Position numbers and translations under genes: made by a program
Notes under the pieces: model-generated
Told to the model about the DNA's origin: nothing
The model's database searches: none
The model's input: the letters and a program-made list of their open reading frames with translations, nothing else
Origin: Liolophura sinensis
Taxonomy: Eukaryota; Mollusca; Polyplacophora; Chitonida; Chitonidae
Assembly: GCF_032854445.1 (NCBI RefSeq)
Contig: NC_088299.1
Location: 6,920,324 to 6,984,323, forward strand
Length of the DNA: 64,000 bases
Direction: 5' to 3'
Shown here: positions 34,570 to 55,300 of the stretch, piece by piece
Numbering within the stretch: the first letter of the stretch is position 1
Layout: each line of letters begins with the position of its first letter

Positions 34570-36970
34570 TTGATATACACAATATTATCACTTTTATTTT
34601 GGGCTTTTCTAGATCATACAAATATACACCCAAATAACCCATTTCCTTATTCTCATAGAGAGTATGGTAACTAGGCTTTGTTAGATATTAATATAGGGAT
34701 CAGCTACAAAGCTATACACCACGTACCAACACAATAAACATCGCTTATCAAATTGTTAACAAGGCCAATGCTTGCTTTGCTTCACTGAGAAATGAAAAGT
34801 AACCTGCAGAATTTGAGTAAATCAGAAAGTCACCTTGAAATGGCAGCTGAAAAATATTTCCATGGCGCAAAGAATATAAACAGAAACTGAAAAGGTTCAC
34901 TTATTTGGGTCTATGTACTTTGGTTTCAATAGAAAGTGCGCGGCTTTAAAATCCCAAACAGTTTACTGGTCACAAAATGATGATGAAATGGCCTAGGGCT
35001 AGATATCACAGAGTACAGGGCAGTAGTATCATATTATCACGCATATTATTCAATCACACACAAAGATAGGTGAACATCACTCGCTAACATACAGATGAAG
35101 AAAATAAGGAGACGGTAGAAATCAGGGAATTCTACAAAACAAATATGGTCACTTTAAAGCCAAGACAATAAAGTCTTTGCACAAAAGCAAAAAATCAGGA
35201 ATCAGTATCAAAAAAAAAAAAAGTATCAATAAGCAGAGAAACCTTTCTCTGTCTGCTTCGTAAGTTTATGAAGTAAATTCATAAAACCAAACCCAAAACC
35301 CTATCTGTGTCTTATCTGAAATCTTTGTCCGTCATTTTCCACAAAATAAAAATTTGTACCCAGATACAGGTAACATTAAGTCCATAACATTAAGTCTGTA
35401 TGCTTTTAATGTATAAAGGGATACAGAATCAATTCTGATTGGATGGTATGAAAAATAGGCATGTCCAGGCTATACCCTGCCTAAGCTGAATTTTAGGTAT
35501 GGCAGATTTATTAAAGTGTGACCATGCCTGCAGGATTTAACGCAGGATACGCTATCTTCACTGTCATCCAATCAGCCTCAATTCTGTATGGTTCTCAATT
35601 CTCAATGGTTCCTAAAATGCACTTGTTCCACACATGATGATACCACCACCTCTATATTTCTCAGAATTTGAGATTCAGGCACAAAAGCTTGGAATTATTT
35701 ATCAGTGCAAATGGCCAGATCTCCCAACCTTTAGAAATTTTGTCTTGACTGTACTTAACACACCCTGAGCTGAGTTACTTCAACACATCACCATGGCTAT
35801 ACACATGAAAAAGGTGGAAAATCTGGGCTCGATACACCTTTATACTAAAAGGAAAAACAACACAAAAAGCACCGGATTTTAGACACAGCACCTCTAAACA
35901 AGGCTACTCCCAGAGAACCTTTTGTTTAAATGTTTACATAAATGTTTACACTTGCATATGATGCACACTTTGGATATTTAGACTCTTTACACCTGTACAA
36001 TCAATGCTCTGAGCACGTTTTTCACGACAATGCATGTTGCCAGTAAACAATATCAGCATAAGTGGCAACAAGCAACGCAGTCTAGGTGGCAACATATGGC
36101 TGGTGAGGCAACAAATGTAATTCTTTCCACAAATGTAAGCAGTATGCTGTCATTCTTGTTCAAATATTCAGATTCTCTCCTCGTTACTTCTATGTACAAT
36201 TCACAGCAGAAAATCATTTCACACACACACTCAATTGTGTTGGTATTACTTCAAAATAGCAGTACAATTGAAAACAAAAAAACGAGCCCCAAAAAATAAA
36301 ACTCCAACAAACAGCACAAAAAGAATACCATCAAAAACTTCTACTAGCATATCATATTAAATTATTAATATGTTTACACACTTACAGGTCACAGGGCAAA
36401 GGATTTGTTGAAAATAAAATTTCAAAACATAAATAAATCATTGGTTGACTGGTAGTCTAAGAATTATGCAAACTGTTACACTCTATGATTACCCGTTTAG
36501 AAAATATGCTATGCTCTGTAAAGAAATTTGAACATGCAAAATGCCGCTAACGCTATGAATATTTATAATAATATATATGATCATAATATACCATACAAAA
36601 ATAGAACATGATCAAGTTCTACATGTGTCATCATGCATGAGTGAAAGAAAATGATTCAACATCCAAAATAAAACAAGTAGTCATTTTTTTTCCCCCACAA
36701 TAACTGCATTTTGTCATATCGTCGTTTACCTTCTGTACAAAACAAAACAAATATTCTTCTCTTTAGTATATTGATTAACTATACGTATCAAGAAAATCCC
36801 CATTTACTGTCTCCTTAATCAAAAGTCATCACCACGATGCTACAAAAAACTTTGTCCGGTCACAACTTCAACCAAAAGCCAGTACGCAATTCTTCTTTTT
36901 TATGTTCACTCTTTTTAGCTTAACCTATTACATACGAACCATAATATGACAATCATCCAGTCCAAAAGTC
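34570..36970 (-). other. Possible long 3' UTR or downstream flank of PRELID3B
   Basis: AT-rich, no coding segment seen. Contains one inverted-repeat MITE-like element (35421-35590). Confidence 0.35.
35421..35590. mobile_element. 170-bp MITE-like inverted-repeat element
   Basis: The left end (ATACAGAAT..AATTCTGATTGGATG) is matched in reverse complement at the right end (CATCCAATCAG..AATTCTGTAT), arms of about 27 bases. No internal coding sequence. Confidence 0.6.
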
Positions 36971-36974
36971 AGCT

Positions 36975-36980
36975 TTTATT
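36975..36980 (-). promoter_or_regulatory. Candidate PRELID3B polyadenylation signal
   Basis: TTTATT on the + strand reads AATAAA on the coding strand, about 380 bases after the stop. A second candidate is at 34593-34598, which would give a 3' UTR of nearly 2.8 kb. Confidence 0.4.
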
Positions 36981-37359
36981 TTACCTGTAAAATATGAAAA
37001 TGGTACATTTCACAGGAATATCAACACTTTTGAAAAAATTACAGCAGCAGTAAAATCTAGCACGAGTCTTACCCTTATTAATATATTTTTTTTTTTGTAT
37101 ATGCCAAAAAAATTCACATCTTTCAAATATACAAATAGTCATCTGAGTATCAATATGTGATACGGTGGACATTTTCATACTTCATAGGTGTGTGATTGGT
37201 TGAACTGCTGGACAGGAAACAAGAAAGTCTGACCAACAACAGATATCACAATAAGCCTGCCTGTAGTTCAGTGGGTACTCTTGAGTTCTGCACGACTGCT
37301 GTTGGTTGCTAAGACACGTGGAAAATTCAGCGTGGGTGGGGATCTACGTTGGCGCGTCA

Positions 37360-44026
<6,667 letters not shown>

Positions 44027-46087
44027 GTCGATGAAAACGAAAGGCTAAAATTATCTACAAAATACTATTGACATTCCTCACGTGTCTATGGAAATGTACA
44101 GCAACAGCGGGAGTCTGATCATTCACTCAGTGTTCATGCCCTATAGAATATAGACCCTGAAGATGCTCACAGAAGAGTCATAGGAATACTCAAATATATC
44201 ACAAGAATTTCCTCTTCTAAGGTTTTACAGTGTTGAATGTAAAAAATATCTGAACAGAGATGTTCTAACAAGAGATTATACTTAGATGTAATCTCTTCTG
44301 GACATTGCGATAGATCGAGTGGTTTGATATCCACACAAGAAACACGCTCTTATAACAACTACTCCCATTGGCTAACGAGGAATGCTAGAAATTCATAATT
44401 TGACATAAATATGGAAATGGCACATAGAATGTAACGAAAGTACATGCTTGCAGCTGTTACTCGCATGAGTAATTATATTGTGACAAGAACAACTAAAGTA
44501 TCTAATTCTCATCCACGTTTCTGTTTGAAGTGAAGAGATGAAAGCTGTCATTATTAATGAAGCCTTGTGTTCATTGTTTCCACAGATTTGTATACACTTA
44601 AATATCTTTTGCTGCTACATTAAACCGTAATATAACATAAAAAAGAACAGAATGTCTCTTTCCATTGCATATTTTCTAAAATGTCGAAATGAGTTGGAAT
44701 AAATGGTGTTGTCTTGGTTTATAGTTTCATAATTATTAGCGCTATTTAAATTAGGGGCCAAACTTAATTTATTGACATGTATACATGTTCAGTAAAGGCT
44801 GTTGTCAGAGAAATATTCAGAAAGGGCGGAATACGCCAGGTTCATGAACAATAATTTACCCAGTCTTCTTTTTGTGAAAAAAGGAACATTGCTAAATGTA
44901 GTTCGTTTCCTTTTGGTTTTTACGGGGGAAATGTATACGTTTAGAGAGAAATGGATAATCCGTTTTCCATAGCATAAGTAAAGAAGAGTTTTTATCTTTA
45001 TGCAAATCAAAATATAGAAAGTAGTGCCAGCCAATAGGCACGCGACTTACATCTTTACTATGATAGCTCAGCTCCATGGCAACGCTGCAAATATGGCGGC
45101 ATATGTCCAAACAAGCGTTTGGCAAGAGAACTTCATCACAACATGAAAGAAACTGAATGCGTAAGTCAGACATTACTATTATATTGTGAGGCTCTTACAT
45201 GACACTAGGCTTATCGGAATATCTTAATAGAGCTGCACCTTTCTTCACAAAATCGCGGAATAGTTTCGTTAGTCGAACAACAACATTACGGCTTTCGCGC
45301 ACTGACTAACAACTGCATGGTAAGGACTCCTGTCATTTATGGTGCTGAAATAGTTTCATATTTATATGACAGTCGATATTGAACAAAAAATGTAATTTCA
45401 CATTACTGTGAACCATTGAGATGTTAAAATTAGAGATTCCAAAAAGCATAAAATTTTGTTGCCAATCAAGTTAATTAAGTTGTTAGTTATTCTTGATGGC
45501 AGAAGAAACAGTCTGCCACCAATACAAACTGACAAGTATTATTGATGTAGGTAGCCCAAAGCTAAGCTGGACATTCCAACCGTATTGCCCAGCTTCGGGT
45601 CATGTACACTTCCACGCAGATATGGTTTATCAATGCTGGTTTTGACAAATTACATTTCGGGCGTTTTAGGGAATCAGTGGATCGCAAAAATAAGGGAGGG
45701 TTTGATCCGTTTTTTCTTATTAGTGAAATTGACCGTATGGAAGTCTATATGACCCAGCTGGGCATTAAAGTAGGAACGTCCAGCTTAGCTTTGGTCTATG
45801 ATGTATGTGTCATAATTTGTGTAGAATGACAGCATTTATATTGAGTAAAAATCTTCCAGCAAGAAAAATTTTCTGTGTTAAAATGAATACTTTAAAATAT
45901 TCCCTTAGGTTGCTTCCTCTTCATTTTGGAAGATTAATATTTATTTATTTATTTATTTGATTTTAGTTTAAAGTTATAATTTTGCACATGTACCGTGGCA
46001 GAAAAATCACACAAAATCAGCACCTCTGAATTATGCTTTGTAATTTAATACAGAAATCATTGATTGGATATTGTATGATGATTTCAG
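44027..46087. promoter_or_regulatory. Divergent PRELID3B/HYDIN intergenic region with candidate RFX X-box
   Basis: The two genes point away from each other here. AGCTCCATGGCAAC at 45070-45083 matches the X-box pattern RYYNYY-WW-RRNRAC at 13 of 14 positions; RFX factors drive motile-cilium genes, so it suits HYDIN. A possible untranslated HYDIN exon end (CATG|gtaagg) lies near 45320. A 239-bp inverted-repeat element lies at 45556-45794. Confidence 0.45.
45556..45794. mobile_element. 239-bp inverted-repeat element upstream of HYDIN
   Basis: The outer 17 bases CCAAAGCTAAGCTGGAC are a perfect inverted pair. Homology continues about 45 bases inward (ATTCCAACCGTATTGCCCAGC versus its counterpart), with GCCCAGC shared. 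Typical of a non-autonomous DNA transposon. The interior reads open in one frame, but I do not regard that as a gene. Confidence 0.65.
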
Positions 46088-46178
46088 ACACAATAAGTTA
46101 TTGCTTTAAGTATAAAGACAAGGAAGTTACCAACCAGAACAGTGTGCAGCAAAGAGCAGTCTTAACCAAGTATTCATC

Positions 46179-46319
46179 ATGCCGACCGGACCATTTGGGG
46201 AAATCCTGGGGACAACTGGGACCTTGGATGACCTGTCCCCAGCTGCTAAAAATTACAAGAGCAGGGTTGTTGCACCACGAAACCCAAAACTCCTTCAAGA
46301 AACAGAAGAAAGTCGAAGG
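46179..46319 (+). CDS. HYDIN: HYDIN coding exon 1
   Basis: ATG at 46179 starts MPTGPFGEILGTTGTLDDLS and reaches KSRVVAPRNPKL. A 3' splice site (gatttcag at 46087) precedes it, so the exon probably begins at 46088 with untranslated sequence. Donor CGAAGG|gtaagt, phase 0. Confidence 0.8.
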
Positions 46320-49300
46320 GTAAGTGTATTTAGTGATTACTTTGAAAGATTTAGTTTTTAGTTTTTTTTTTTTTTTTTTGTGGTTTTAAGCTGAGAGAAA
46401 ACACGAAAAATATGCAGACATCATATTAATGACTATGAATAGTTATTTGTAAATATGATCTTTTTGGGGAAAGGAGAGAATGTTTCTTTTATAGACAATT
46501 AAACGAACCAGCAAAAGCCCCCACATTTATGTGATGGATAGAATGATGTTTTTCAATGACAAATTTCATGATATCCTGTTCTTCTCTTCACAGTAAATGT
46601 TGTCTGTAACATCATGGCAGACAAATCACAGGAAACCTGCTGAATGTCTCAATTAATACAATATTGATACAATATTATTAAATATGCTACATAAAATTGA
46701 CATCAGGGTACAGATATTTTGCACAGTATACAGAAATGCTCAATGCTGCAAGCAGATCTTGCTCTGATTGTTATAAGGTGACTACTATATATGTGTAACA
46801 GCTATAAAATTCATTTTGTAGATCACACCCAGCAAATATTTGTTTGATGTAAAGATGAGCACTGAGCAGAAATTAGCGAACACAAGAGACATGAGAATCC
46901 CACCAAAGGTAGAACTGCTGGATATGGGGGACACCACACATCAAAAGGTCAGTCTGGCAGAATTTGAATTAATATTTCATATTAAGATGAATGGTGGGGA
47001 AATCCTAATAATTACTATCTTTATTTTATCTGGAACTTTTATTTAAAAAGTGGAACATAGAATACTCTTTGTTACATTGTGTATGTGTTTTGTATTTTTT
47101 TGTTTTCATTTTTTGAATTACACAAGTGCACAGTTCAACCTTTCGTAGGCTGGATTTAAATTCTGAAGTCTACTTTTCCCATCTGACAGGTAAAAATTAT
47201 TGTAAAGAGCATTTAAGTTCCCTGTTGTGATGATGTCTCATACTCCGTGCTAATTGTCACAGATTTTTGCTCTTTGGATATTTCCACTGGAAAGACAGCT
47301 ATCATTTTTTTTTTTTTCATTTTATTGAATTCATCAGAATCATACAGAGAATTTGAAAAACTGTCACTTTCCAGAAATTTTTGTTTGTCTTAGTCTTTCT
47401 AATTTTGTGTCTTCCCCAAAACTGTGGACTTTGCCCCTAGTTGTGTTTGACTAGAACCCCTTGACTTTTAGGAATCCTGTTGAATAACAATTTTGATTTT
47501 TCTTTCAGTTTTCACAAGTGAATATAGATGAACCAATGTTCCAGCCATTTCCCTCGAAATTTATTACCAACAATTCGAGGCTTTCAAAACTTATGAGGTT
47601 CCGCTAACTCTGCGAAACAATGACAAGGTAAGAGATAAATTTCATAATTCATGATGGTATCTCAGACATGTTTGATAGTATCATTCTTTTTTGCTAGACT
47701 CTTTTTTTCCCCAGTGAATACTGTGTTTTTTTAATACCTCGGTGAGACACAACACCATTTTTATCATTTTTGATCCCTTGACATTTAATGTTTATATGTT
47801 TATGTGATAGGAAAATCTGATGTATAATAGAATTCTACATTTTCATTTCAAGTGGGGAGATCAAAGCTAATTTTGAAGCCTTGTAGCTTTTCAGTATTCC
47901 TGCAGATTTTGTTTGCTGTTTCTGTTTGAATATATTCCACTATATTTGCATTGTTAAGTATTTTTCATCCCATTTTTCCTCTACAGTGAGTTCACAGTTA
48001 TATTTTCCAGATTTTCTGAGAAAGGGCAATGAGTTCTATGGAGTGAATATTATTGCCTCAGTTTATAGTTTCGTATCTACCAGCAAGCGATTTCCCACCA
48101 TAATGCTGGCCGTCATGGTAAAAGTGAAATATTCTTGAGTACGGTGTAAAACATCAATCAAATAAATAAATAAATAAATAAATAAAAATAGTTTCATAAT
48201 AAAATTAAATCTTGATGCCCTCTGTCTGTTTTTCAGGTGCCACGTCTGGTCAAGGTGACCCAGGCAGATTCTCCTTATTTCCAAATCATTAGTCCGCATA
48301 ACGTAGGTCATAAGGTGGGGCCAGGCCTTCCAACCACATTCAAGCTACAGTTCAGACCTGAGGAGAAAAAGGTGAAATCTCCACACAGTTTAACTCTGTT
48401 TAGTTTTTATTATTAACAAGATTTTTTTCTCAGCGACTTATTTAAAGTTTTGTGTTTGCGGGGTAACAAAAAGTGAACAACAAATAGTATTTTAATTCAG
48501 TATCTTCAGCTGTATTTTAATAAAAACTACAGTAGTCTTTAATTATTTTTTAATGTTACATTTAAATTGAAAGCTATTGGAAAGAAATACGATAATGTTT
48601 TTTTTTTAATTTTGTGTTGTATGTTCTGTTTATGTCTATGAATATGTCTCTTTATTATAAATTATTATTACACTTTATTATTATAACAAATTACTTTCAT
48701 TTAAACCATGATTGTGAAATATAACTTGTTTGTGAAGCTGCTACATGTATTTTGTTTCACATTTCTCATGAAAAGAATTACCTGTTTGTAAGTTTGTAGA
48801 ACTGTCAGCTGACTTGAGTGTTGTATTTCGCAGGACTATTACCATGAGCTGGTGTGCATCACAGAGCGCGAGAAGTTTATTGTTCCAGTACGAGCTATCG
48901 GTGCTCGAGCAGTCCTCGATTTCCCAGATGAGATCCACTTCCCAGTCACTCCGGTCAAATATCCTAGCTCTAAGACTCTTTTGGTCCGCAATATAGGAGA
49001 TGCAGAGGCCAGATTCTCTCTGGATGTCTCAGAGTAGGCTTGACTTTTTGGATTTCCTGCTACCAAACACCCATTAAATGAATTTGACATGCATTATCAT
49101 TAGTATGATTGTAATTGGGATTTTTTTCATTGCCTAGGACTCGTGTGGTAACTTCTGTACTATTTTGTCCCTTTTCTTGATATAAAAAATCTCTGCAAGG
49201 TTTATTTGAAAAAAAAATTACTTCTTAGTGCCCTGTTTCATGAAAAAAATCTACTGTTCAAAGGTCATGTGGTTTTTGCAATGTCACAAATGCATGTAAC

Positions 49301-52300
49301 CTTTATACTTCCCTTGCATTGTACCGTGTAACATATTGGATATGTTCAGAAAAACGTATAAAAGCAACATATGAATATTTTATCATTTGGGGTCCCAAAC
49401 TTGCGATTCCCAAACCCTTTTCACTTGTTCAAATATTGTGTGTATTAGGCCCTACCTTCTAGTGAAGAATTCAATTGAAATTGAAAAAGTGTGAGTTTCA
49501 GCTCTAAAAGTAACATTGTTGGAGGTTTAAGAGCCTGTGTAACATGCAGTTTCCTTTTCAGGTAAATTCTTCAGGCAACTTCAGTTGTTATTATAAGAAG
49601 TGATGCCTAAAAGCTAAATTCTTTTCTCTTCCCACAGGCCTTACTCCATCACACCTGTCAACGGGACCCTACCTGTTAACGAGAGTATACAGGTGACCTT
49701 GGAGTTCAAACCGCACAAAGTGGGCGATCACAAGACTGACCTCCTGCTTAATTATGACACAGGTAAACGACTCATTATACTTGATCAGAAAAAACAGCTC
49801 ACTCTTGTATGATTCAGAAATGGCCAGTCTGGGTCATCTACTGTAGGTTACTGTTGTGTTAAGGAAGAACTCCTGAACTGATCTCCTGGACTTTTTCTGG
49901 GCAGTGAGACGATATTTAGCTAATGAACCGGTGGTTTTATAATCACCGTGTGTAGGATCTTGAAGAATGGCACAACAATCCATCAATCAAAAAGCCAGTC
50001 CAGGCACAAGTATAGACACCTGCCAAGACACCAGAACAGACATCAGTATCAGACACCAGACTAAAGACCATTACAGAAATCAGTATCAGACACCAGTGCA
50101 GACATCAGTAACAGACACCAGACTAAAAGACCATTACAGAAATCAGTATCAGACACCAGACTAAACACCCGTACAGAAATCAGTAACAGACATCAGTAAC
50201 AGACAACAGCCTAGACAGCAGTACCAACATCAGTATCGGACACCAGCTCAGGTCTGCTGCTGGCGGACCTTCTGGTGTACGACTGACACTAGTATAGATA
50301 CCTGTCCAGATATAAGTATAGACACCAGCCTAGATATTGAGTCCAGATAACACACTGGTTCAGGAGCTCTGACAGTTTCCTTCCTCTAAGTCAAGGATAT
50401 GCTCTAGGACTTTGCAACATCATATATTGCTAATAACACATTGAATACATGAAGCTAAATCAATTTACCCAAAAAATCCAGTGATATCTGTTATACCTAA
50501 CCATCGAGAACTGCATAAAGTTATGAGTGTATTTCATAAATTTTTGATCTGAATTAACAGGTGAGGAAATCAGCATAGGCTTGTACGGAGCGGCCCAAGA
50601 CTCTAATGTTAGGCTGGACAGGAATGCCATCCGTGTGGAGAACACCTTCATCTCCATGGCCAATCAGAGAACGGTAACCATTAGCAACCGCACGGATGTG
50701 ATCACTCACTTCCGCTGGACACAGTTTGCCACTCAAGAGGAAGAAGATAGTCACAGAGGGAGGTGAGTTTGAGGAAACTTTGAAGTAAAACAAAGCTCTG
50801 GATGGGATTAGGCATTTAGACAGGATCTTTATGTGCTAATGTATCCAGATTTGTAACTGTCTCTGATAACCAGGCCTTAATAACAGAACATTTTCAAACC
50901 CAGTTTAATATGTCTGTAGATTTTACCTGACAGGGATCTTTTTACTTGCAGTTTCTGTTTGCCCCTGTTTTTAACTTTAAGTTAAATGGTAGATGCAGTG
51001 ACACTTAACAGGATATGACAGGTTTCTTGTTTTGACAGAACGGTAAATTCAGTCTAAATCATTGAAGTTTGGGTCATGTTCAGACTGTAAAATCAGTAGG
51101 GAAAAGAATTACCAATAAGGAATTGTAACCAATAGGGAAGGTTAGAATAGGAGATTAGGTAACAATGTCAACAACGTTGCTGGTAATGTCTGATGCTGAT
51201 AATGGTGGTGGTAATGATGGTGGTAACAATGTCAACAATGTTGCTGGTAATGTTTGATGCTGATAGTGGTGGTGGTAATGATTGCAGTGATAATGATGGT
51301 GGTAACAATGTCAACAATGTTGCTGGTAATGTCTGATGCTGATAATGGTGGTGGTGATGATGGTGGTAACAATGTCAGCAATGTTGCTGGTAATGTCTGT
51401 AGCTGATAATGGTGCTGGTGGTGATGATATTGATGCTGGTAATGTTTAATAATGAGGCCGGTGGTGGTTATGATTGTGATGATGCTGGTAATGTCTAATA
51501 ATGAAACCAGTGGTAGTTATGAAGATTATGCTGCTGATAATGTCTAATAATGAGGTCAGTGGTAGTTATGATGATGATGCTGCTGGTAATGACTAATAAT
51601 GAGGTCGGTGGTAGTTATGATGATGATGACGCTGGTAATGTCTAATAATGAGGTCGGTGGTAGTGATGATGATGATGATGCTGGTAATGTCTAATAATGA
51701 GGTCGGTGGTAGTTATTTTGATGATGATACTGGTAATGTCTAATAATGAGGTCGGTGATAGTTTTGATGATGATGATGATGCTGGTAATGTCTAATAATG
51801 AGGTCGGTGGTAGTTATTTTGATGATGTTGCTTGTAATGTCTAATAATGAGGTCGGTGATAGTTATGATGATGATGATGCTGGTAATGTCTAATAATGAG
51901 ACCAGTGGTAGTTATGATGATGATGATGATGTTGGTAATGTCTAATAATGAGGTTGGTGGTGGTTATGATGATGATGATGCTTGTAATGTCTAATAATGA
52001 GGTCGGTGGTAGTTATGATGATGATGATGCTGGTATTATCTAATAATGAGGTCAGTGGTAGTTATGATGATGATGATGCTGGTAATGTCTAATAATGAGA
52101 CAGTGGTAGTTATGAAGATGATGCTGCTGATAATGTCTAATAATGAGGCCAGTGGTGGTTATGATGATGATGATTCTGGTAATGTCTGATATCTTTCTTT
52201 CACCATTTTGCAATTCAATAAATTTGGGAGAGAATATTGGGTAATTTCTTTTTTTAACCAATCATATTTTTCACAAGGTTTAATTTCCAAAAGTATGTTA

Positions 52301-55300
52301 AGGTAGTGTATGAATTGAAGTTTTCTCTACAATATTTTCAACTTTATTTTCAGGCTTGTGCACAGCCTAGGGGAGGAGCGGAAGACTGACACTGACCTCT
52401 TCCTAGAGGAGTGTATATCTGACCCCACCCTCAGAGACAAACTCTCTATCCTGGAGAGGACCTTCAAGAACAGACAGAGTGTAAGGTCATTTTTAATACG
52501 CTTGTTTAAAGCTTGTTTATGGGGGCATTTGTGGCTAGCGTGCATGTGCAGCACAGTGACTCAGAAGCCTCTCCTCAATGCAGCCGCTGTGAGTTCAAGT
52601 CCAGCTCATGCTGGCTTCGTCTCCTGTCGTATGTTGGTAGGAAACAATCATGGCTTTCCATTGGGTTCTGCCCAGTTTCTTCCCTCCTTAATGCTGGCTG
52701 CCATTGTATAAGTGAAATATTATTGACTACGGCGTAAAACATCAATCAAATAAACACACTTGTGTAAAGACTTACATGTACATTTACAAAGACGTACAAT
52801 TATACATAAGAATTCGTAATGAAATTACCTGCAACTACATATATATATGTATTGCTGCTTGCTAGATATAGGTTGATGCTGATTGGAGATTATTTTGTAA
52901 TCCCAGCAGTAAAAGCATTTTCCATCTTCTACGACAGTGGAGATGAAAGAGAAATATGTATGGAATGATCGATCTTTTGATTATGAATGAATTCAGTTAT
53001 CTGGTGTATTCAGAATGTTGAAGTGTCAGTTTTGATATCCTCAGCTGATATTGTGAAATCAAGGACATTTCTGATATATCTTCATCTTCCTTCCTCTCAT
53101 TTTGCAGCTTGTATTGGATGACCAGATGTTCTATAATGATGATGTGGTCAAGATTGAACCAGTGGAGGGAGATATCTGGCCAAACTCCACATTTGAGGTC
53201 AGCGTCATCTTCAAACCCCGAGAAGCCAAGACATACACCCGCACAGCCTTCTGTGACATCACCGGTCGAGAAAGCCGCCTCCCACTTCGCATCCGAGGCG
53301 ACGGCATAGGCCCAACAGTGCAGTTTTCTTTCGAGACTTTAGACATGGGGAATATCTTCATCGGCTCCAAGCACACCTACGAAATAGTGATGGCCAACAA
53401 GGGCGATATTGACGCTATATTTTCTGTGATCCCAAAGAGCTCTATTTTTGGGCCGTGTTTCTCGTTCAACCCGTCGGAGGGTATTGTGATGCCTGGAGGT
53501 CATCAGGCCATACAGGTCAACTTCAGCAGTCCCTACCTCGGAGACTTTGACGAAACATTTGATTTCCAAGTTGACGGACAACCTGAACACTTGCCTATCA
53601 CATTCACGTAAGTAAATATTTAAAAGTTACGCTGAATGACATTGGTATTCTGGTTTTGGTGCTTTGTTAGTGCTATTAAAATCCAAGAAAGCTTCTGTCC
53701 ATATCTTTGTCAACCCTTAGTTCCTTTATTTGGTTGAATGAATCGCACACAATCCTATTTTCATTTGACAAGTTGATTTGACAAGCCATACAGTGTAAAT
53801 ATGGCTTTACCTTAACTAGTGTGTATGGGATCTTCTTATACATGTGACTTCAGTTTGACTTGTTGCAAAAACTAGGCCTTTTACCACTTTTTACGTGTGA
53901 ATTTGCCCTTAGACATATATTTAGCATGTCTTTTTTACTTTTTGTCTCTATAGGGGAACTGTTGTGGGGGCCAACATTTCAGTTCGACGTCCCCAGACTG
54001 AAATTTGGACTTGTCTCGTATGGGTTTCCGAACATGAAAGAGTGCGTGCTGTCCAACACTTCCCTAGTCCCCATGACCTTTCACCTCCGTGTGCCTGGAG
54101 ATGGATCTGTGCCTAGCGTCTGTGCCACGAGTGACCACAACAGTATCCAGCATGGCTTTACACCCACAGGGGGGCAGCCCAAGGAGTTTGAGATTATCCC
54201 TGAGAGGGGCACCCTACCTCCGCAGAGTGACACAAAGATCAAAGTCCAGTTCATCTCAAACACTACCAAGAAGTATGAGATGGCTCTAGTGGTTGATGTG
54301 GAGAATGTGGGAGAAGATATCTTGTCCCTGCCCATCCTGGCAAAGTAAGAATTGTTTTAATGATGGCAAAGAATACAAGCATGTAAATGCTCACCTGACA
54401 TGTTTCAAAAGGAGGCCAAAATAGATGCCCGAAATCCTCATTAAATTCAACTATTAAGTATACATTCATTTTGAAAACATAGTTCATAACATTTTGAAGA
54501 AAAAAAATGCATTCTTCAGAAACAGTTTGAACACTTGAAATTCACGCAAAATATAGCATATGAGGACAGAACATTCTTTTCATATTCCAATACATGCCAA
54601 CAGACCCCCCGAAAACAAGAGGTACTGTTAGTCGAATGCTCTATAGGGTTGCCATGTAGACATGCAGCTAAGGTAAAAAATTTATAAGCTATATTTCTTA
54701 TATCTCCTGTAATCATAGTTTTATACCTTATACCTGTATTGGTTGCATCTGCCCACAGGTGTATTGTACCCCCTATCACAGTGTTGAATCCCCTGCTGGA
54801 TTATGCTCGCTGTTTCCTTGGTCACCCTTATGAGCTCACCATGAAGTTCCACAATGACACGGACCTGTCAGCCAAGTACGAGGTGGTTCCTCAGAGCTCT
54901 ACCCAATCGGCACCCATGTTCTACAGAAGCCCAGTCCCTAAGGTAACTCAAGAGCCTGTGGATCTACCTCGGTGCAGATTTAATATTGTAACAATCAGAT
55001 GAAACAAAGAAACATCATTTGCTGGAAATATCTTTATTTGCCCTATAAAAAAAAACATAAGTGCAGTTTTGGAAGCAAGTAAATATCATTAAATGTTACT
55101 TTTGGTGCTGAAACTTACATTTTTCCATTTGGATATCATCCTATCTTCAAACAAAAAAACCCCACAGCTTCATGAGATGAATGGAACTCAATTTGCAGGG
55201 TATTCTTGAGCCACACAGTGTGTGTGAAGTTCCCATGATGATGGAAGCCCAGTGTCTTGAGGAGGTAGAGAGTGCAGCTCAGGTGATGATATTCGGCAGC

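Noticed and set aside
36030-36299. 89-codon + strand open frame
   Set aside because: Low-complexity composition, antisense to the possible PRELID3B 3' UTR, no family recognised.
45602-45829. 75-codon open frame upstream of HYDIN
   Set aside because: Lies in the interior and right arm of an inverted-repeat element; no family similarity recognised.
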